Assembly (NCBI RefSeq): GCF_024124825.1
Contig: NZ_JAMXSS010000001.1
Coordinates: 1-64,000 of the forward strand
From: Arthrobacter sp. H16F315
GTDB lineage: Bacteria; Actinomycetota; Actinomycetes; Actinomycetales; Micrococcaceae
Length of the DNA stretch: 64,000 nt
Reading direction: 5' to 3'
Position numbers and translations under genes: made by a program. Below, in pieces: positions 1-9,628 of the stretch. The notes below the pieces were generated by a model, which was not told the origin of the DNA, searched no databases, and worked only from the letters and a program-made list of their open reading frames with translations. How positions within the stretch are numbered: position 1 is the first letter of the stretch; each line of letters starts with the position of its first letter.

Positions 1-27
1 CTCATCGTTATCCGTACGCAGTGACTC

Positions 28-249
28 TTAGCCCGGGGGCATGAGGCCGGCCAATACTCCGAGTCGATCCATACCAATTTCAATCAGGTGGATTGCCCCG
101 CCAAACAGAAGCACCTCCATCCAGTTGGCGCTGCGGTTCTCAGGCTGACGCTGGTTCTGTTCATTTAGGTCCATACCAATAGACATGCGTCGATATCTCA
201 GCACGTGGGTGGGAAGGCTCGATCTAGCACCATCAGGATGGTGGATCAT
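28..249 (-). CDS. small unrecognised protein, possible membrane segment
   Basis: A 73-residue protein of no family I recognise. The ATG is preceded by AGGAAA about 8 bases upstream, the main reason to accept this start; a later in-frame ATG (residue 22) would give 52 residues but has no clear ribosome site. The N-terminal half is polar and basic, and the last 30 residues are hydrophobic, so it could sit in or on the membrane. It lies about 80 bases downstream of the corrected stop of the giant methylase-helicase gene on the same strand and is probably the tail of that operon. Confidence 0.4.
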   Translation of the reverse strand: MIHHPDGARSSLPTHVLRYRRMSIGMDLNEQNQRQPENRSANWMEVLLFGGAIHLIEIGMDRLGVLAGLMPPG

Positions 250-330
250 GTTGGTTTCCTCGCTAGAGACACATAAGGAAGCCCTGCACAGCTCGTTGCT
301 GTACAGAGCTTCCGTGTTGCCGGGATCGGG

Positions 331-3300
331 CTAGCGCCCGTATTCGGTGTGCCGCTGCTGCCGCTGCTCTGGCGGCCGCTGCTGGGCCGTCGTAGTGGCA
401 GAGGGGGACGTGCCTGGTCGTTGCGGGAAGGATGCATTCATTAGCCGTTGCATCTTTTCCATTCGGGGGTCTATTTCGGCTGGGAGTTCGGGCTTTTCCG
501 GTTCTTCTGGCTTTGCCGCGTCGGCCATGAGCTGGTCGATGCGTGCGGACTCTCCCGGGCGGCTTTGAGTGCGTCGACGTACTTGAAGGGTTCCGCCAGT
601 GCCTTTTCTGCCTGTTCGACCCGGGAGAGAGCTTCCTGTCGGCGTCCGTCGACGTCGGCTATCAGTCGGGGCAGGGAGGAAACCCTGTTCTCAAGCTGTC
701 TGATGGTGCCGATATCGGCTGACAGCAGGCTCCTGCGGGCGATCTGGGTGGTTGCCCTGGGCACTCCTTCGATGCGCACTTCGACCGTGGCGTGGTCAAG
801 GTCGCGTGCTGGCACGAGTTTGGCGCGGAGTTCGTGGCCACCAAGGTTTGCGATGGTTCCGAGCTCGTCGTAGCCGTAGAGATTCATGAGCCGGTGGCCG
901 TGCCGTCCGGCCCATGCGCGGAGCACTTCTGCGGCGTCACCGCGGTTGTCTAGGGTTTTGCCGTCGATGCGGACGTTGAAGGCATCCGCAGTGGTGTCTA
1001 CCGTCCGGCCGGCGGCCGCCTGGATCAGTGGCAAGTCATGGGATGCTGCCTCGGCCGCAGACTGCTCACCGCGCTTGGTGTGGGCAACGGCAACCATGTT
1101 GCGGTTGTAGGCCCGGTCCAGACGGCTCAGCCGGGCAAGTTCCTGGTCTGCGACGGCTTTTTCCAGCACCAGCGGGTTACCGCTGGTGATGGCTTTTGCC
1201 TGGGCGAAGTTCAGGGTGTTGTCCCCGATGTCCTCGATTTCCCGGACGTCCAGGCGGCCGCGCATGATCTGGTTGATAAACCGGGACTTGCGTTCAAGTC
1301 CCTGCCACATGAAGGAGTCGAAGGATTCCTTCGTCACCACTTGGGAGATGCGGACCTCGGGGTTCAGATTTCCCTGGCGCATGATGCGGCCGTGGCGTTG
1401 CTCGACGTCGGAGGGCCGCCACGGGGCGTCCATGTCCACCAGGTGCACGGCACGTTTTTGAATGTTCGTCCCAACACCCATTTTCGAGGTCGATCCCACC
1501 AGCACGGCGATCTGGCCGGAACGGGCGGCGGCAAAGAGCCGTCCCTTCTCGGTGTCGTTCTTGGCTTCGTGGATGAACCGGACCATGTGTTCAGGTACGC
1601 CTCGGCGGCGGAGCTGGTCTTTGAGTTCGCCGTACACGTTCCACCGCTCAGATGGTGTGCCGAAGTCACAGAAGACCAGCTGCAGGGCACCGGGAACCGG
1701 GTCCGGCTCGCCGGTTTTCGGGTCGGTGTAGATGCGGTCCTTGTGTTCTTCGTACACGCTGGCCAGCAGGTCAGCGGTCGCACTGATCTTCGTGGGACCC
1801 TGCTGGGAGAGCGTGGGGTCAACGAGTCTCATGTCCAGGGCGGCCTTGCGGCCGTCTGAGGAGACTTTGAGCATGTTGTCTTCCTCGGAGTCCACCAGCC
1901 GTTGCTGGATACGGTCCACGCGGTTCCCGATGTCCTGGATGTATTCGCGCAGCTCGGGGCTGGGCTCCACGGCCAGCATGTTCGGCTGGCGCAACCCGTC
2001 GCCGGCGCGCGGGGCAAGGGCCGGGACAGGCAGTTTCAGGTCTTCGGCGGTTTTGACGTCCGCAAAAGTGTGGAACATTTTCAGCAGCTCGGGGACGTTC
2101 TGGAATTTAGCGAACCGGCTCTTGAGCTTGAACCGGTCACCGCCGGCTACGGAGAGTTCCATTTCTTCGACCACTTGGCCAAACGTGGCGGCCCAGGTGT
2201 TGAAGTCCTGGATCCCGGTGGCCCGGAGCAGGTCCGGGCGCAGGTAGCGCTGCATGACGTACATTTCTGTGACCGAGTTGGCGATGGGTGTTGCCGTGGC
2301 TCCGGTGATCACGCGGCGTCCTTCGCGTTGGCGCAGGAACTCTGTCTTCATGTGGAGGTCGGATGCACGGTTGGAGCCTTGGATTCCGGCGCCGGGGATG
2401 TTGCTCGGGGTCCGGAGGTTCTTGTAGTCGTGCAGCTCGTCCACGACGAGGTAGTCAATGCCGGTCTCTTCAAAGCTGATCCCGGGGTCTGCGGGGGTGT
2501 CGAGTTTGGCTTTGAGGGTTTCTTCCTGGGACAGGACGGCCTTTTCCAGGCGTTTGACGATACTGGCGTTGGCGCGGCCATTGTCCTGGCCGTTCTCTTT
2601 CGCGGCTTCCAGCTCGGCCCGCATCTGGATGACTTCAGCATTGACGTAGGCAGCTTCGGCTTCGGGGCTGAGGCTGACGCGCTGGAAAGCGGTGCGGGTC
2701 ATGACCACGGCGTCCCACTCGTTGGCGGCCGCGCGGGCGACGAACTGGCGGCGGTTGTCCCCGGCGAGGTCGCCCGATGATGCGGCAAGAATGCGGGCCT
2801 GGGGGTAAATCTGGAGCCATTCGCGGGCGAACTGTTCCAGCATGTGGTTCGGGATCACGACGGCTGGCTTGTTGACCATGCCCAGGCGCCGCAGCTCCAT
2901 GACGCCCATGACCATCTCGGCGGTCTTGCCTGCACCGACCTGGTGGAACAGGCCCACGGCAGGCTCGGAGAGCATCCGGGCCACGGCCGCGCGCTGGTGC
3001 GGGCGTGGTGAGAAGTCCTTGGCCATGCCGGGGAGGGTCAGCCGCTCCCCCCTCGGTGCTGTAGTCGCGCAGCACGATGGAGTTGAAGCGGCGGTTGTAT
3101 TCGTCGATGAGCCGGGTGGCCCGTTCCGGTTCTTCCCAGACCCACTCGCTGAAACGCTCCTGCAGCAGCTGGGCTTTCTCCTGGGCTGCTGCGGTTTCGG
3201 TGGGATTCAGGATGCGGCGCTTGTCCTCGCCTTCATCAGTGACGCGGACGGGCCGCTGTTCCAGGACCTGCTTGAGGACGTCAGACGCGGGCATCCGCTG

Positions 3301-5806
3301 GGTGCCCCAGTTGCTGGTGGCCGCAAGGGTATGGCGGTTGGCTTTGACGTCCCACATGGACCCGGCTGCGTTGGAGACGGTGGCGTAGGGGTCGTTCAGG
3401 ATTTCCCGGACGAACTCCTGGTGGGTGCCGGCGTCGATCCAGACCGCGCCGAGACGGGCTTCCACTTCGTCCATGCGCAGCGGTTCCGGTATGGCTTCGG
3501 TGAGGGCCTGGACGTTGGCGGAGTACCTGTCGTCCGAGAGCGCGGACGCTTGGGCGACTTCCAGCTTTTCCCGCACGTTTCCGGACAGATACTCGGCCCG
3601 GGTCTGGTAAGTCTCCTCGGTGCCGGGGACCTCGTAGATGCTCTCCCTCATGGCGGCCCGTGTTTCGTCCCGGCTGATGCCCAGTAGGGATGCGGCGTAG
3701 TCCAGGTCAACCTCTCCCACGGTATCGAGGGTGACGGTGAGGGCTTCTTCGGCGGTGTCCACACCAAGGACCGGGCGGCGGGGCTGGACCTGACGGGTGG
3801 AGAGCAGGGCAGCCGGGGAGGCTGTCAGTGTGGCTTCATCGAAGTTTTCCAAGGCCATGACCAGAGGCCCGAACGGGTCACGGGAGACGATGGAAACTGC
3901 CCGTGGTGTGATGCGGGCCTGGACGGGCGCCTGCGTCTCTTCATCCACGCGGCCGGTGTCCCGGAGCGTGAAGCGGTTGATCGGCCCGTAGGTGTCCGCG
4001 TACTGACTGTAGGCAGTCTTGAGTTGATCGCGCAGGGAATCAATCTCGGCGGTTTCGTCGCGGCTTTCGGCTTCTGCGGTGAGCAGCGTCCGTCCGGCGT
4101 CGCGCAGCCCCAGCAGGGCGCGGAGTTCAACGGCCTGGGTTTTGGGTACTGCGAGGTCGGAGTGGGAGCCGTTCTGGACAACGGTGAAACCGTCGTCCTT
4201 GGCGCTGATGTGGCCGTCCCATTCGTGGGTGGCGGCCGGGACGTAGGCGGCGCGCTGGCGTTCCTGCTCGACGGTCCGCTCTGTCATGACCAGTCCTGCG
4301 GACCGAGCTTCGTTAACGACATCAGCCAGGGCACCGTTCAGGCGGGCCGGGACGGCTGAGAGGTCATCGGTGGTCAGCTGCAGGGTCTCGGCCCCGTACA
4401 TGCCATGGCTGACGTGAAGCTCGCCCAACAGGCGGTTGGGGTACTCGTCAAAGTAGGAGTTCAGGCGGGTAATAGTCCCGTCGATCCGGCGGGCGGTGAC
4501 GGTCTCCCAAAGAGTGGAGGCCGGTTCCTGGCCAGGTTCCCTGCGGCGGAAGATCAACAGGTCCGTCATGGCGTCCGTGCCGGCTGCCTTCCGGTGGGAA
4601 CCGGTGGGCAACCTCACGGCGCCCACGAGGTCGGCCAGCTGGTTCATTTCCCTGCGGGCTGCCGGGTTCGTGCCGTCCAGCGTGAAGCTGGACGTCAGCA
4701 CGGCCACCAGCCCGCCGGGGCGGGTCATTTCCAGGGATTTGAGGATGAAATGGTTGTGGATCGAGTGGCCGCCGGCGTTGTGGCGGGGATCGTGAAGCTT
4801 GACGTTAGCGAAGGGCACGTTGCCGATGGCAAGGTCGAAGTGACCGGTCGGCAGCTTGGTATCAGCAAAAGACTCGGCCCGGACGGTGGCCTCCGGGTAA
4901 ATGGCCTGGGAGATGGCCGCCGTGGTCGGATCCAGCTCCACACCGGTCATCTCGGCGGTGTCCGGGGCAAAGCCCATGAACGTTCCAACCCCGGATCCCG
5001 GTTCCAGAACAGTGCCCCCGGTGAAGCCCAGTTCCTGCACGGTGGACCACATGGCCTGGACGTAGGCGGCATCGGTGTAGTGGGCGTTGATCGTGGTCCG
5101 GCGCGCGGCGTCGTACTCGGCCTCGGTCAGGAGGCTGCGCAGATGCTCGCGGTCCCCGGTGTATTCCTCCCGGGATTCATCGAATATCTGGAAGACACCC
5201 TGCGCTCCCCAACTTCCCCACCGCGCCAGTGACGCCCTTTCGGTCTCCGTGGCGGATCGGTCCTCGTTCTGCAGCGTCTGCAGCACCTCGAGGGCTTCAA
5301 GGTTCGCCCGAATACGGCCGCGGGCACCGGACGGGGCCAGTTCTTCCTGGGACGACGGGCGGTATCTGCCCGTCCCGGTTTCTAGTAGAGCTGCTGGCGC
5401 AGCTTGTCCGCTTCCGCCATCGAGTCCAGGTACTCCTGGATACTCGGGTTCACGTACTCTTCCTCCTCGTCCTCCGTCTCCGGTGGCGAGAGCAGGTCGT
5501 AGCGGACGATCTCCTCGGCCTGGTTCCGCGCTGCGTTCAGCCGGCCTACCTTCTCCAGGTAACCCTCCCCTTCGGGTCCGGTCCCGCGATCTTGATCAGC
5601 AGCCCGTCCACTTGTTCTTGGGCTTCCTCCCCAGCTTGGTGAAGAAGTCCTCCGGGTCCTGGATCTGGCTGTAGCGTGTGGGACTGGCTGTCTTCCAGGC
5701 TTCCTGAGCCTGCCTGCCGTACTTGTTCATTGCGATCCTCCTCGGGTGCCGCCCATAGAGCTTCAAAGCTCAACTGGCCATCGATTTGTTTCTTACGCCC
5801 CGCCAT
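331..5806 (-). pseudogene. giant DarB-like DNA methylase-helicase, frameshifted
   Basis: One long gene read here in pieces because of four single-base indels; corrected it encodes about 1,825 residues. The ATG start follows AGGGGGAG at 6 bases. Residues 1-175 are mostly a Gly/Pro/Arg-rich linker after a short DGQLSF-containing head. An N6-adenine methylase-like domain follows (motif I LEPGSGVG near 270, GNVPFA in place of NPPF near 330). From about residue 930 there is an SNF2-type helicase: GAGKT Walker A, DELH box, and QRHGRIMRQG as motif VI. This layout matches phage P1 DarB-like antirestriction proteins and large plasmid methylase-helicases. Uncorrected, the main open frames are 2635-5286 and 471-3026. 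The indels are near 5629-5632 and 5563-5570 (missing G on the coding strand), 3047-3052 (extra G) and 550-558 (missing base). The corrected C-terminal tail is read from 528 down to 331. A probable role is protecting or processing incoming plasmid DNA during conjugation. Confidence 0.8.
5382..5730 (-). pseudogene. small gene nested out of frame inside the giant gene
   Basis: An ATG with a near-perfect ribosome site (GAGGAGG, 6 bases upstream) opens a frame that, after adding one G at 5629-5632 and one at 5563-5570, runs as a normal soluble protein of about 116 residues ending KLRQQLY. It is rich in Glu, Gln and Ala and probably helical. As given, it stops early in all frames. The same two corrections also restore the giant gene, so the two overlap completely in different frames. 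The giant frame is low-complexity Gly/Pro/Arg across exactly this stretch, as expected if one frame was overprinted on the other. The composition suggests this nested frame is the conserved one. Function unknown. Confidence 0.55.
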
Positions 5807-5946
5807 GGACATCTCCCCCTGGTGCCTCGTGTGGTCCGGGGGTTCACGCTAGCGGGGATTCACTGATATCACCTGTCACAGGGGGACCACTCCCCCGCGT
5901 CGGCAGCTTCCGTCATCTCGACCGGTGTCCACACTGAAACCATTGA

Positions 5947-6006
5947 GATACCGCATAGATACTGGGCTGATACTTTTTAGATACTGCTGTGATACTGCTT
6001 TGCTAC
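5947..6006. repeat. six 11-bp-phased GATACTG iterons
   Basis: GATAC (GCTAC in the last copy) begins at 5947, 5958, 5969, 5980, 5991 and 6002, exactly 11 bases apart; most copies read GATACTG. The array ends at the 3' end of the ParB-like gene and lies upstream of the giant gene. Helically phased direct repeats beside a ParA gene are typical of plasmid centromeres (parS/parC type) and partition autoregulation sites. Related GATA(C/T) elements recur upstream of parA. Confidence 0.7.
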
Positions 6007-6302
6007 TGGTTGCGGGTAGCCCGGCGGCGTTCCAGTTCCGGCCAGATGATGGATTCGAGCAGCTTCTGTTGGCTGCGTCTGTCAGCGTCTGCCGATTCCT
6101 TGAGCAGCTGCTTCTGGTAGTCGTTGAACCGGAAGAGGATGCCCTGCGGGCCGACAGGGGCGTTGGGGTCCAGGGGAGCCTCGTCGACCTGGGGGGCGTA
6201 GCCGCCTTTGCCGAATTCTTCGGCCCTCCTGGCTACGGCGTCCTCGTCCCCAGCTACCGCCGTGGATGCCACTGCGGGGGCTTCGCGTTTCTTTATAGCC
6301 AT
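6003..6302 (-). CDS. small ParA partner, likely centromere-binding protein
   Basis: A 99-residue protein whose ATG overlaps the end of parA by 10 bases, so the two are translationally coupled. It has a basic head (MAIKKRE), a disordered Ala/Asp/Pro-rich middle and a C-terminal part with FRFNDYQKQLLKESADADRR that looks helical and could form a ribbon-helix-helix-like DNA-binding fold. Position directly after a ParA gene and beside phased iterons is the usual place for the small centromere-binding partner of type Ib partition systems. The function is inferred from context; I see no ParB signature. Confidence 0.6.
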   Translation of the reverse strand: MAIKKREAPAVASTAVAGDEDAVARRAEEFGKGGYAPQVDEAPLDPNAPVGPQGILFRFNDYQKQLLKESADADRRSQQKLLESIIWPELERRRATRNQ

Positions 6303-6937
6303 TCCTCAATCTCCTTCACTAGTACCTGCACTTCGGCCTTGGCCGATCCGTTCGAAATCTCGATGACGCCCTTGCCAGCCGGGATGCTGTCCCGATAGGC
6401 CTTCCTGATCTTCAGAGCCGCGTCGATACGCGGGATCTGCGGGTAGTCCCGCAGGAAGTCCTTGGCCTCGTCCTCCTCGGTTGCAGAGGAATAGGTGGGC
6501 ACCTGGGTGAGCAGCGCGGCGACTTTGAGCTTCGGGTTCATGTCTTTGGCGGTCTCGATGAGTTCGACCATGCCGGGAATGGTGTCGAGGTCGAACTGTG
6601 AGGGCCTCACCGGGATGAGCATCAGGTCCGCGACGGTCATCGCTGTCCGCATTTCCTGGCTGTCGTGCCCAGGGGCGTCCACGATCACATAGTCGTACCG
6701 GGCGCCTAGGTCTTTGAGAGCTTCCCGGACGTTGCCGGTTTTCTGGATGGCATGGACGCGGGGGAGTGAGTCGTCCTGGGCGCGGTCAGCAGCCCACGTG
6801 GACGCGGACTGAACGCTCTTGTCGCAGTCAACGATCAGGACGTCACGTCCTCTACGGGCAAGCTCGGCCGCGACGTTGATGGTCGTCGTGGTTTTGCCTG
6901 TCCCGCCCTTCTGACTGGCTATAAGGAGTACTGGCAT
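6293..6937 (-). CDS. parA: ParA-family partition ATPase
   Basis: A 214-residue protein, the short type Ib size without an N-terminal HTH. It has the deviant Walker A motif KGGTGKTTTT at residues 10-19, the Walker A' region VIVDAPGHDS near residue 90 and a SQKGG start typical of the family. It should dimerise on ATP, bind DNA non-specifically and move or pair plasmid copies through the small downstream protein. Upstream DNA is AT-rich with GATAC/GATAT repeats that could serve as operator or second centromere. The start ATG follows a GGAG-like site (AAGGAGTACTGGC region on the opposite strand is not relevant to it) only weakly; the length fits the family. Confidence 0.88.
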   Translation of the reverse strand: MPVLLIASQKGGTGKTTTTINVAAELARRGRDVLIVDCDKSVQSASTWAADRAQDDSLPRVHAIQKTGNVREALKDLGARYDYVIVDAPGHDSQEMRTAMTVADLMLIPVRPSQFDLDTIPGMVELIETAKDMNPKLKVAALLTQVPTYSSATEEDEAKDFLRDYPQIPRIDAALKIRKAYRDSIPAGKGVIEISNGSAKAEVQVLVKEIEEWL

Positions 6938-6961
6938 GGTCGTCCTCTCATCTGCAGCAAT

Positions 6962-7069
6962 GATACTGCGGCGATATCAGCTTGAAACTATAGTAGCGGG
7001 GCGATATCTAAACAGTATAAGGCTGAAACTGATTTGATACTAATATCATAGAGGTATCACCGTGATACC
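6962..7069. promoter_or_regulatory. parA upstream operator repeats and palindrome
   Basis: This AT-rich stretch directly upstream of parA carries GATAC at 6962 and GATAT at 6973, with GAAAC at 6984, again 11 bases apart. A second set is GAAAC at 7025 and GATAC at 7036. GGTATC (7053-7058) and GATACC (7064-7069) form an inverted repeat with a 5-base spacer. The shared core with the 5947-6006 iterons suggests the same protein binds both places, controlling the par promoter and pairing plasmids. Confidence 0.5.
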
Positions 7070-7196
7070 AAGTACTCGGCGCCCCCGCCGCTGCCCCTTG
7101 GGCGCCTGGGCCCACGGGACGTTGACCAAATTCAGGGTCCTTGTTGTGGCCTGGCTGCTACCGTGAAGGCCATTCAACAATGGGGGAGAGGCAACC

Positions 7197-7409
7197 GTGG
7201 AAGCTCTAAATGCGTCGCTGTACAGGGTTGTGCTGATTGTCAGCTTGATGCTTGCTGGGGTCTTCTTTGAGGAATACAGGTGGCCGGTCTGGATCCTCGC
7301 TGCCTGTGTTGGCATTTCTACGCTGCTCTGGTCTGTGTTCGTGTATTTCGGGACAGCTGCCGAGCGCAGGCGGACCGAGGCACACCTCGCCCGCTATCCC
7401 GAAGCCTGA
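7197..7409 (+). CDS. small two-helix membrane protein
   Basis: A 70-residue protein with GTG start preceded by GGGGGAGAGG. Residues about 9-24 and 29-50 are hydrophobic and should form two membrane helices; the tail is charged (ERRRTEAHLARYPEA). No family recognised. It stands alone between the divergent par operon and the next small genes. The short size limits confidence, but the ribosome site and helix pattern support a real gene. Confidence 0.5.
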   Translation: MEALNASLYRVVLIVSLMLAGVFFEEYRWPVWILAACVGISTLLWSVFVYFGTAAERRRTEAHLARYPEA

Positions 7410-7576
7410 GGCCCTTAAGTCCCCTCACCAACCCTTAGACCAGAGCCGTTGCGTTGTCCCCGTTGTGGGCCGGTGGAGACCGGAGGATGAATCTCAAAGC
7501 GGTCCACACTGGGGGCAGGGTAAGCGACTAGCATTAGGCGATCACCATCAGACCTCCACCAACTAGGAGACACACC

Positions 7577-7903
7577 TTGGCTGTTTGTTCAGTTCTTCGA
7601 TGCGAGCAAGAGACCGCCGGAAGGTTTACAACCAACGAGAAGGTGTTCATGGAGACGGCCGTGTGCGGCGATCACCTCCAGAAGCTCAAGTCCGGGGAAC
7701 CTTGGAAGTACCAGAGCACGAGCCACGAGTTACTGATGGACTCTGACATGCCGCCTGTGATTGTAAATTTCAGCCTCGACGAAGGTGTTGGACCGGGCGT
7801 GACCTTGAGTCTTGCTACGGACGGAAACGAGAAGCCACACACGTTCTGGATCAGCCGCGAGCACGCCAAACAGCTTGGTTCCTTCCTATCGGGGAAGTCG
7901 TAG
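7577..7903 (+). CDS. unrecognised small soluble protein
   Basis: A 108-residue protein starting at TTG, with AGGAG 8 bases upstream. It holds three cysteines in the N-terminal 35 residues (two in CSVLRC), a central strand-rich part (PPVIVNFSLDEG) and a C-terminal helix-like end. I do not recognise the family. It precedes a DUF4177-like gene by 12 bases, so the two are likely cotranscribed. Confidence 0.5.
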   Translation: MAVCSVLRCEQETAGRFTTNEKVFMETAVCGDHLQKLKSGEPWKYQSTSHELLMDSDMPPVIVNFSLDEGVGPGVTLSLATDGNEKPHTFWISREHAKQLGSFLSGKS

Positions 7904-7915
7904 CGAAGGATTTCC

Positions 7916-8101
7916 GTGAGCAGCGCAGAGGCCACTAAATACGAGTACAAGGCCGTCAAAGTGGACCACCGGTCCAAGCAACAGTCGAAGGAACTCACCA
8001 AGCTCTCCGAGCGAGGCTGGGAGATTGTGCAGATCGGAGCGCCTGCCATGCAGATCGGTTACAAAACTGTGCCAGTGCAGGTCCGTCGTCCCAAGCGATA
8101 G
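7916..8101 (+). CDS. DUF4177-like small protein
   Basis: A 61-residue protein with GTG start. The pattern YEYKAVKV, then a Lys/Glu helix and LSERGWEIVQI matches the DUF4177 layout: an initial strand, a helix and the (L)xxxGWE(L/I)V signature. Function of this family is unknown; members often sit in mobile or membrane-related neighbourhoods. It lies 12 bases after the previous small gene. Confidence 0.6.
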   Translation: MSSAEATKYEYKAVKVDHRSKQQSKELTKLSERGWEIVQIGAPAMQIGYKTVPVQVRRPKR

Positions 8102-8142
8102 CTGAGACCTCGATAGCCTGAACACACTCACTGACAACCTGC

Positions 8143-9513
8143 TTAGAAGACGCTTCTGACCAGGGCAATGCCGCGTTTGAAGGCGCTGACCGCCTCTGTA
8201 TCTGGCTCGCGGCGTTTCTTCTCTTCCTTCGCTGCGGCGATGGCCCGAGCCGTTGCTTCCTGGGAGCGGCGGGCTGCTTGTTTGCTGGGCGGGTAGATGG
8301 GGTGTCCGTTGAGGCGCCAGTGGTTGAGCCGGCTTTGGAGCAGGCGGGCGATGTCCAGGGCACCGTCGAAACCGTCATGTGGGTGGGCCGATCCGTCAGG
8401 TTTGAAATCCAGGGCATGGAGGACATCTCTGGGGGAGTAGTCCTCCCGGAAGTAGGGTGCCAGTATCCGTACAAGGTGCCTGGACCGGAGTTTCCGTAGT
8501 GGAGGTGAGTGCCATTGGACGGTTCGGGCGGCTTGTAACTCGTTGAAGGATCGGGTTGCCTCGTCCGGGGCGCTTGTCGTTCCGGTAATTGGCCATTGAA
8601 GGTCTGTACGAGCGGCCTCGATCTTGGCTGTCTCACGTGCTGCCGCCTCAAAATGGGCTTTCAGTGTGGGCGAAGCCCACTCCTTCTTCCCCTTGGGGGC
8701 TGAGTTTCCTTTTGGCAGGTTAGGGTTGCCATTTATGTCCACAAGCTGCCGGAATTTCTGCAGGAGTGGATCGAGTCTGCACTTGAAATCCATGCGCTGG
8801 ACTTCCTGCTCGCCAAACTCCGCGAGCTCCTGCTCGGTTGCGAGGCGGCAGAGCACATAGACGGCACGGTCGGCCATCCGGTCCGGCCTTGCTCCCTCTT
8901 TGAAGAGGTTGGAGTTCCCGTCCGCGGTCTTGGGTGTGTAGATGGCTGAGCGGCCGCCGGCTACTACGCCGAGGAAACCGTGACGCCGCAGCCAGCGCTT
9001 GATGCGGCCCAGGGTGCCGGCGCCGATACCGGCGGTGGCCATGAGGTAATCATTCCCGGGGGTCACGGTGTGGCTGTTGTAGTCGTAGGCCACGAGAAGC
9101 TGTGCGGCCACGGCCAGCAGGTTCCGCCGGAAGTCGGCCCTGTGCCAGACGAGTTTGGGGTGCTGCCGGATAGCGTCTAGCCAGTCAAAACCGGTGGTGA
9201 GGGGGCAGCTGCCCTCCGGAACGGCACGGAGGACGTTTTCTTCGTCCCGTTCCATGAGTCGGTTGATGCGCCGCGGTGCATCAGTGCGCTTGGAGTGATC
9301 TCCCACGTGTGCGGGGTCCCGGCGTTTCCACAGACCGGGTAAACCCTGTACAGCGATGGCCTCCATAGACGATGTTGTGGAGCAGTGTTGCTGGGGGCGC
9401 GGGCGACGTTCGGCGTCGGTGACGTGAGAGCCAACATACGCGTCGGAATGCGTTGACGCCGGGATAAGGTCCGGTACCATAGACGCAGCAAGTCCTTTCT
9501 TTTGACAAAGCAA
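8143..9513 (-). CDS. putative plasmid replication protein
   Basis: A 456-residue protein with TTG start (GAGGA 8 bases upstream); an in-frame ATG at 9480 with a more distant AAAGGA is an alternative. The central part (residues about 130-200) has a winged-helix-like stretch (YLMATAGIGAGTLGRIKRWLRRHGFLGVV), given here as separate cues: GAGTLGRIKRWLRRHG is the likely recognition helix. The C-terminus is basic and Ala-rich. This resembles helix-turn-helix replication proteins of actinobacterial plasmids, and its place beside the par locus supports that. A 9-bp inverted repeat lies just upstream. I cannot exclude a large regulator. Confidence 0.5.
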   Translation of the reverse strand: MLCQKKGLAASMVPDLIPASTHSDAYVGSHVTDAERRPRPQQHCSTTSSMEAIAVQGLPGLWKRRDPAHVGDHSKRTDAPRRINRLMERDEENVLRAVPEGSCPLTTGFDWLDAIRQHPKLVWHRADFRRNLLAVAAQLLVAYDYNSHTVTPGNDYLMATAGIGAGTLGRIKRWLRRHGFLGVVAGGRSAIYTPKTADGNSNLFKEGARPDRMADRAVYVLCRLATEQELAEFGEQEVQRMDFKCRLDPLLQKFRQLVDINGNPNLPKGNSAPKGKKEWASPTLKAHFEAAARETAKIEAARTDLQWPITGTTSAPDEATRSFNELQAARTVQWHSPPLRKLRSRHLVRILAPYFREDYSPRDVLHALDFKPDGSAHPHDGFDGALDIARLLQSRLNHWRLNGHPIYPPSKQAARRSQEATARAIAAAKEEKKRREPDTEAVSAFKRGIALVRSVF

Positions 9514-9550
9514 AGGGAGCGTCCTCGCAAGAGGAAGCTGCAGTGAAATG

Positions 9551-9587
9551 GTTCAGATCACGTCCCGCCAAGAACTGAGATCTGAAC
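9551..9587. promoter_or_regulatory. inverted repeat upstream of the putative rep gene
   Basis: GTTCAGATC at 9551-9559 and its exact complement GATCTGAAC at 9579-9587 form a 9-bp perfect inverted repeat with a 19-base spacer. It sits 38 bases upstream of the TTG start of the putative replication gene, where an operator or replication initiator site would be expected. Confidence 0.4.
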
Positions 9588-9598
9588 GCATACTTAGA

Positions 9599-9625
9599 TG
9601 AAGGCCCGCCGAGTGCGGGCCTTCA
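9599..9625 (-). terminator. hairpin terminator after the 80-residue gene
   Basis: An 11-bp perfect stem (TGAAGGCCCGC paired with GCGGGCCTTCA) with a 5-base loop lies directly after the stop of the minus-strand gene at 9629. There is only a weak T stretch, so termination efficiency is uncertain. Confidence 0.55.
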
Positions 9626-9628
9626 GCT

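Noticed and set aside
3026..5286. Programmed ribosomal frameshifting as the reason for the broken giant gene
   Set aside because: The breaks are of both signs, occur at four places in one gene and recur in unrelated genes. There is no slippery site plus structure shared among them, so read error or decay is simpler.
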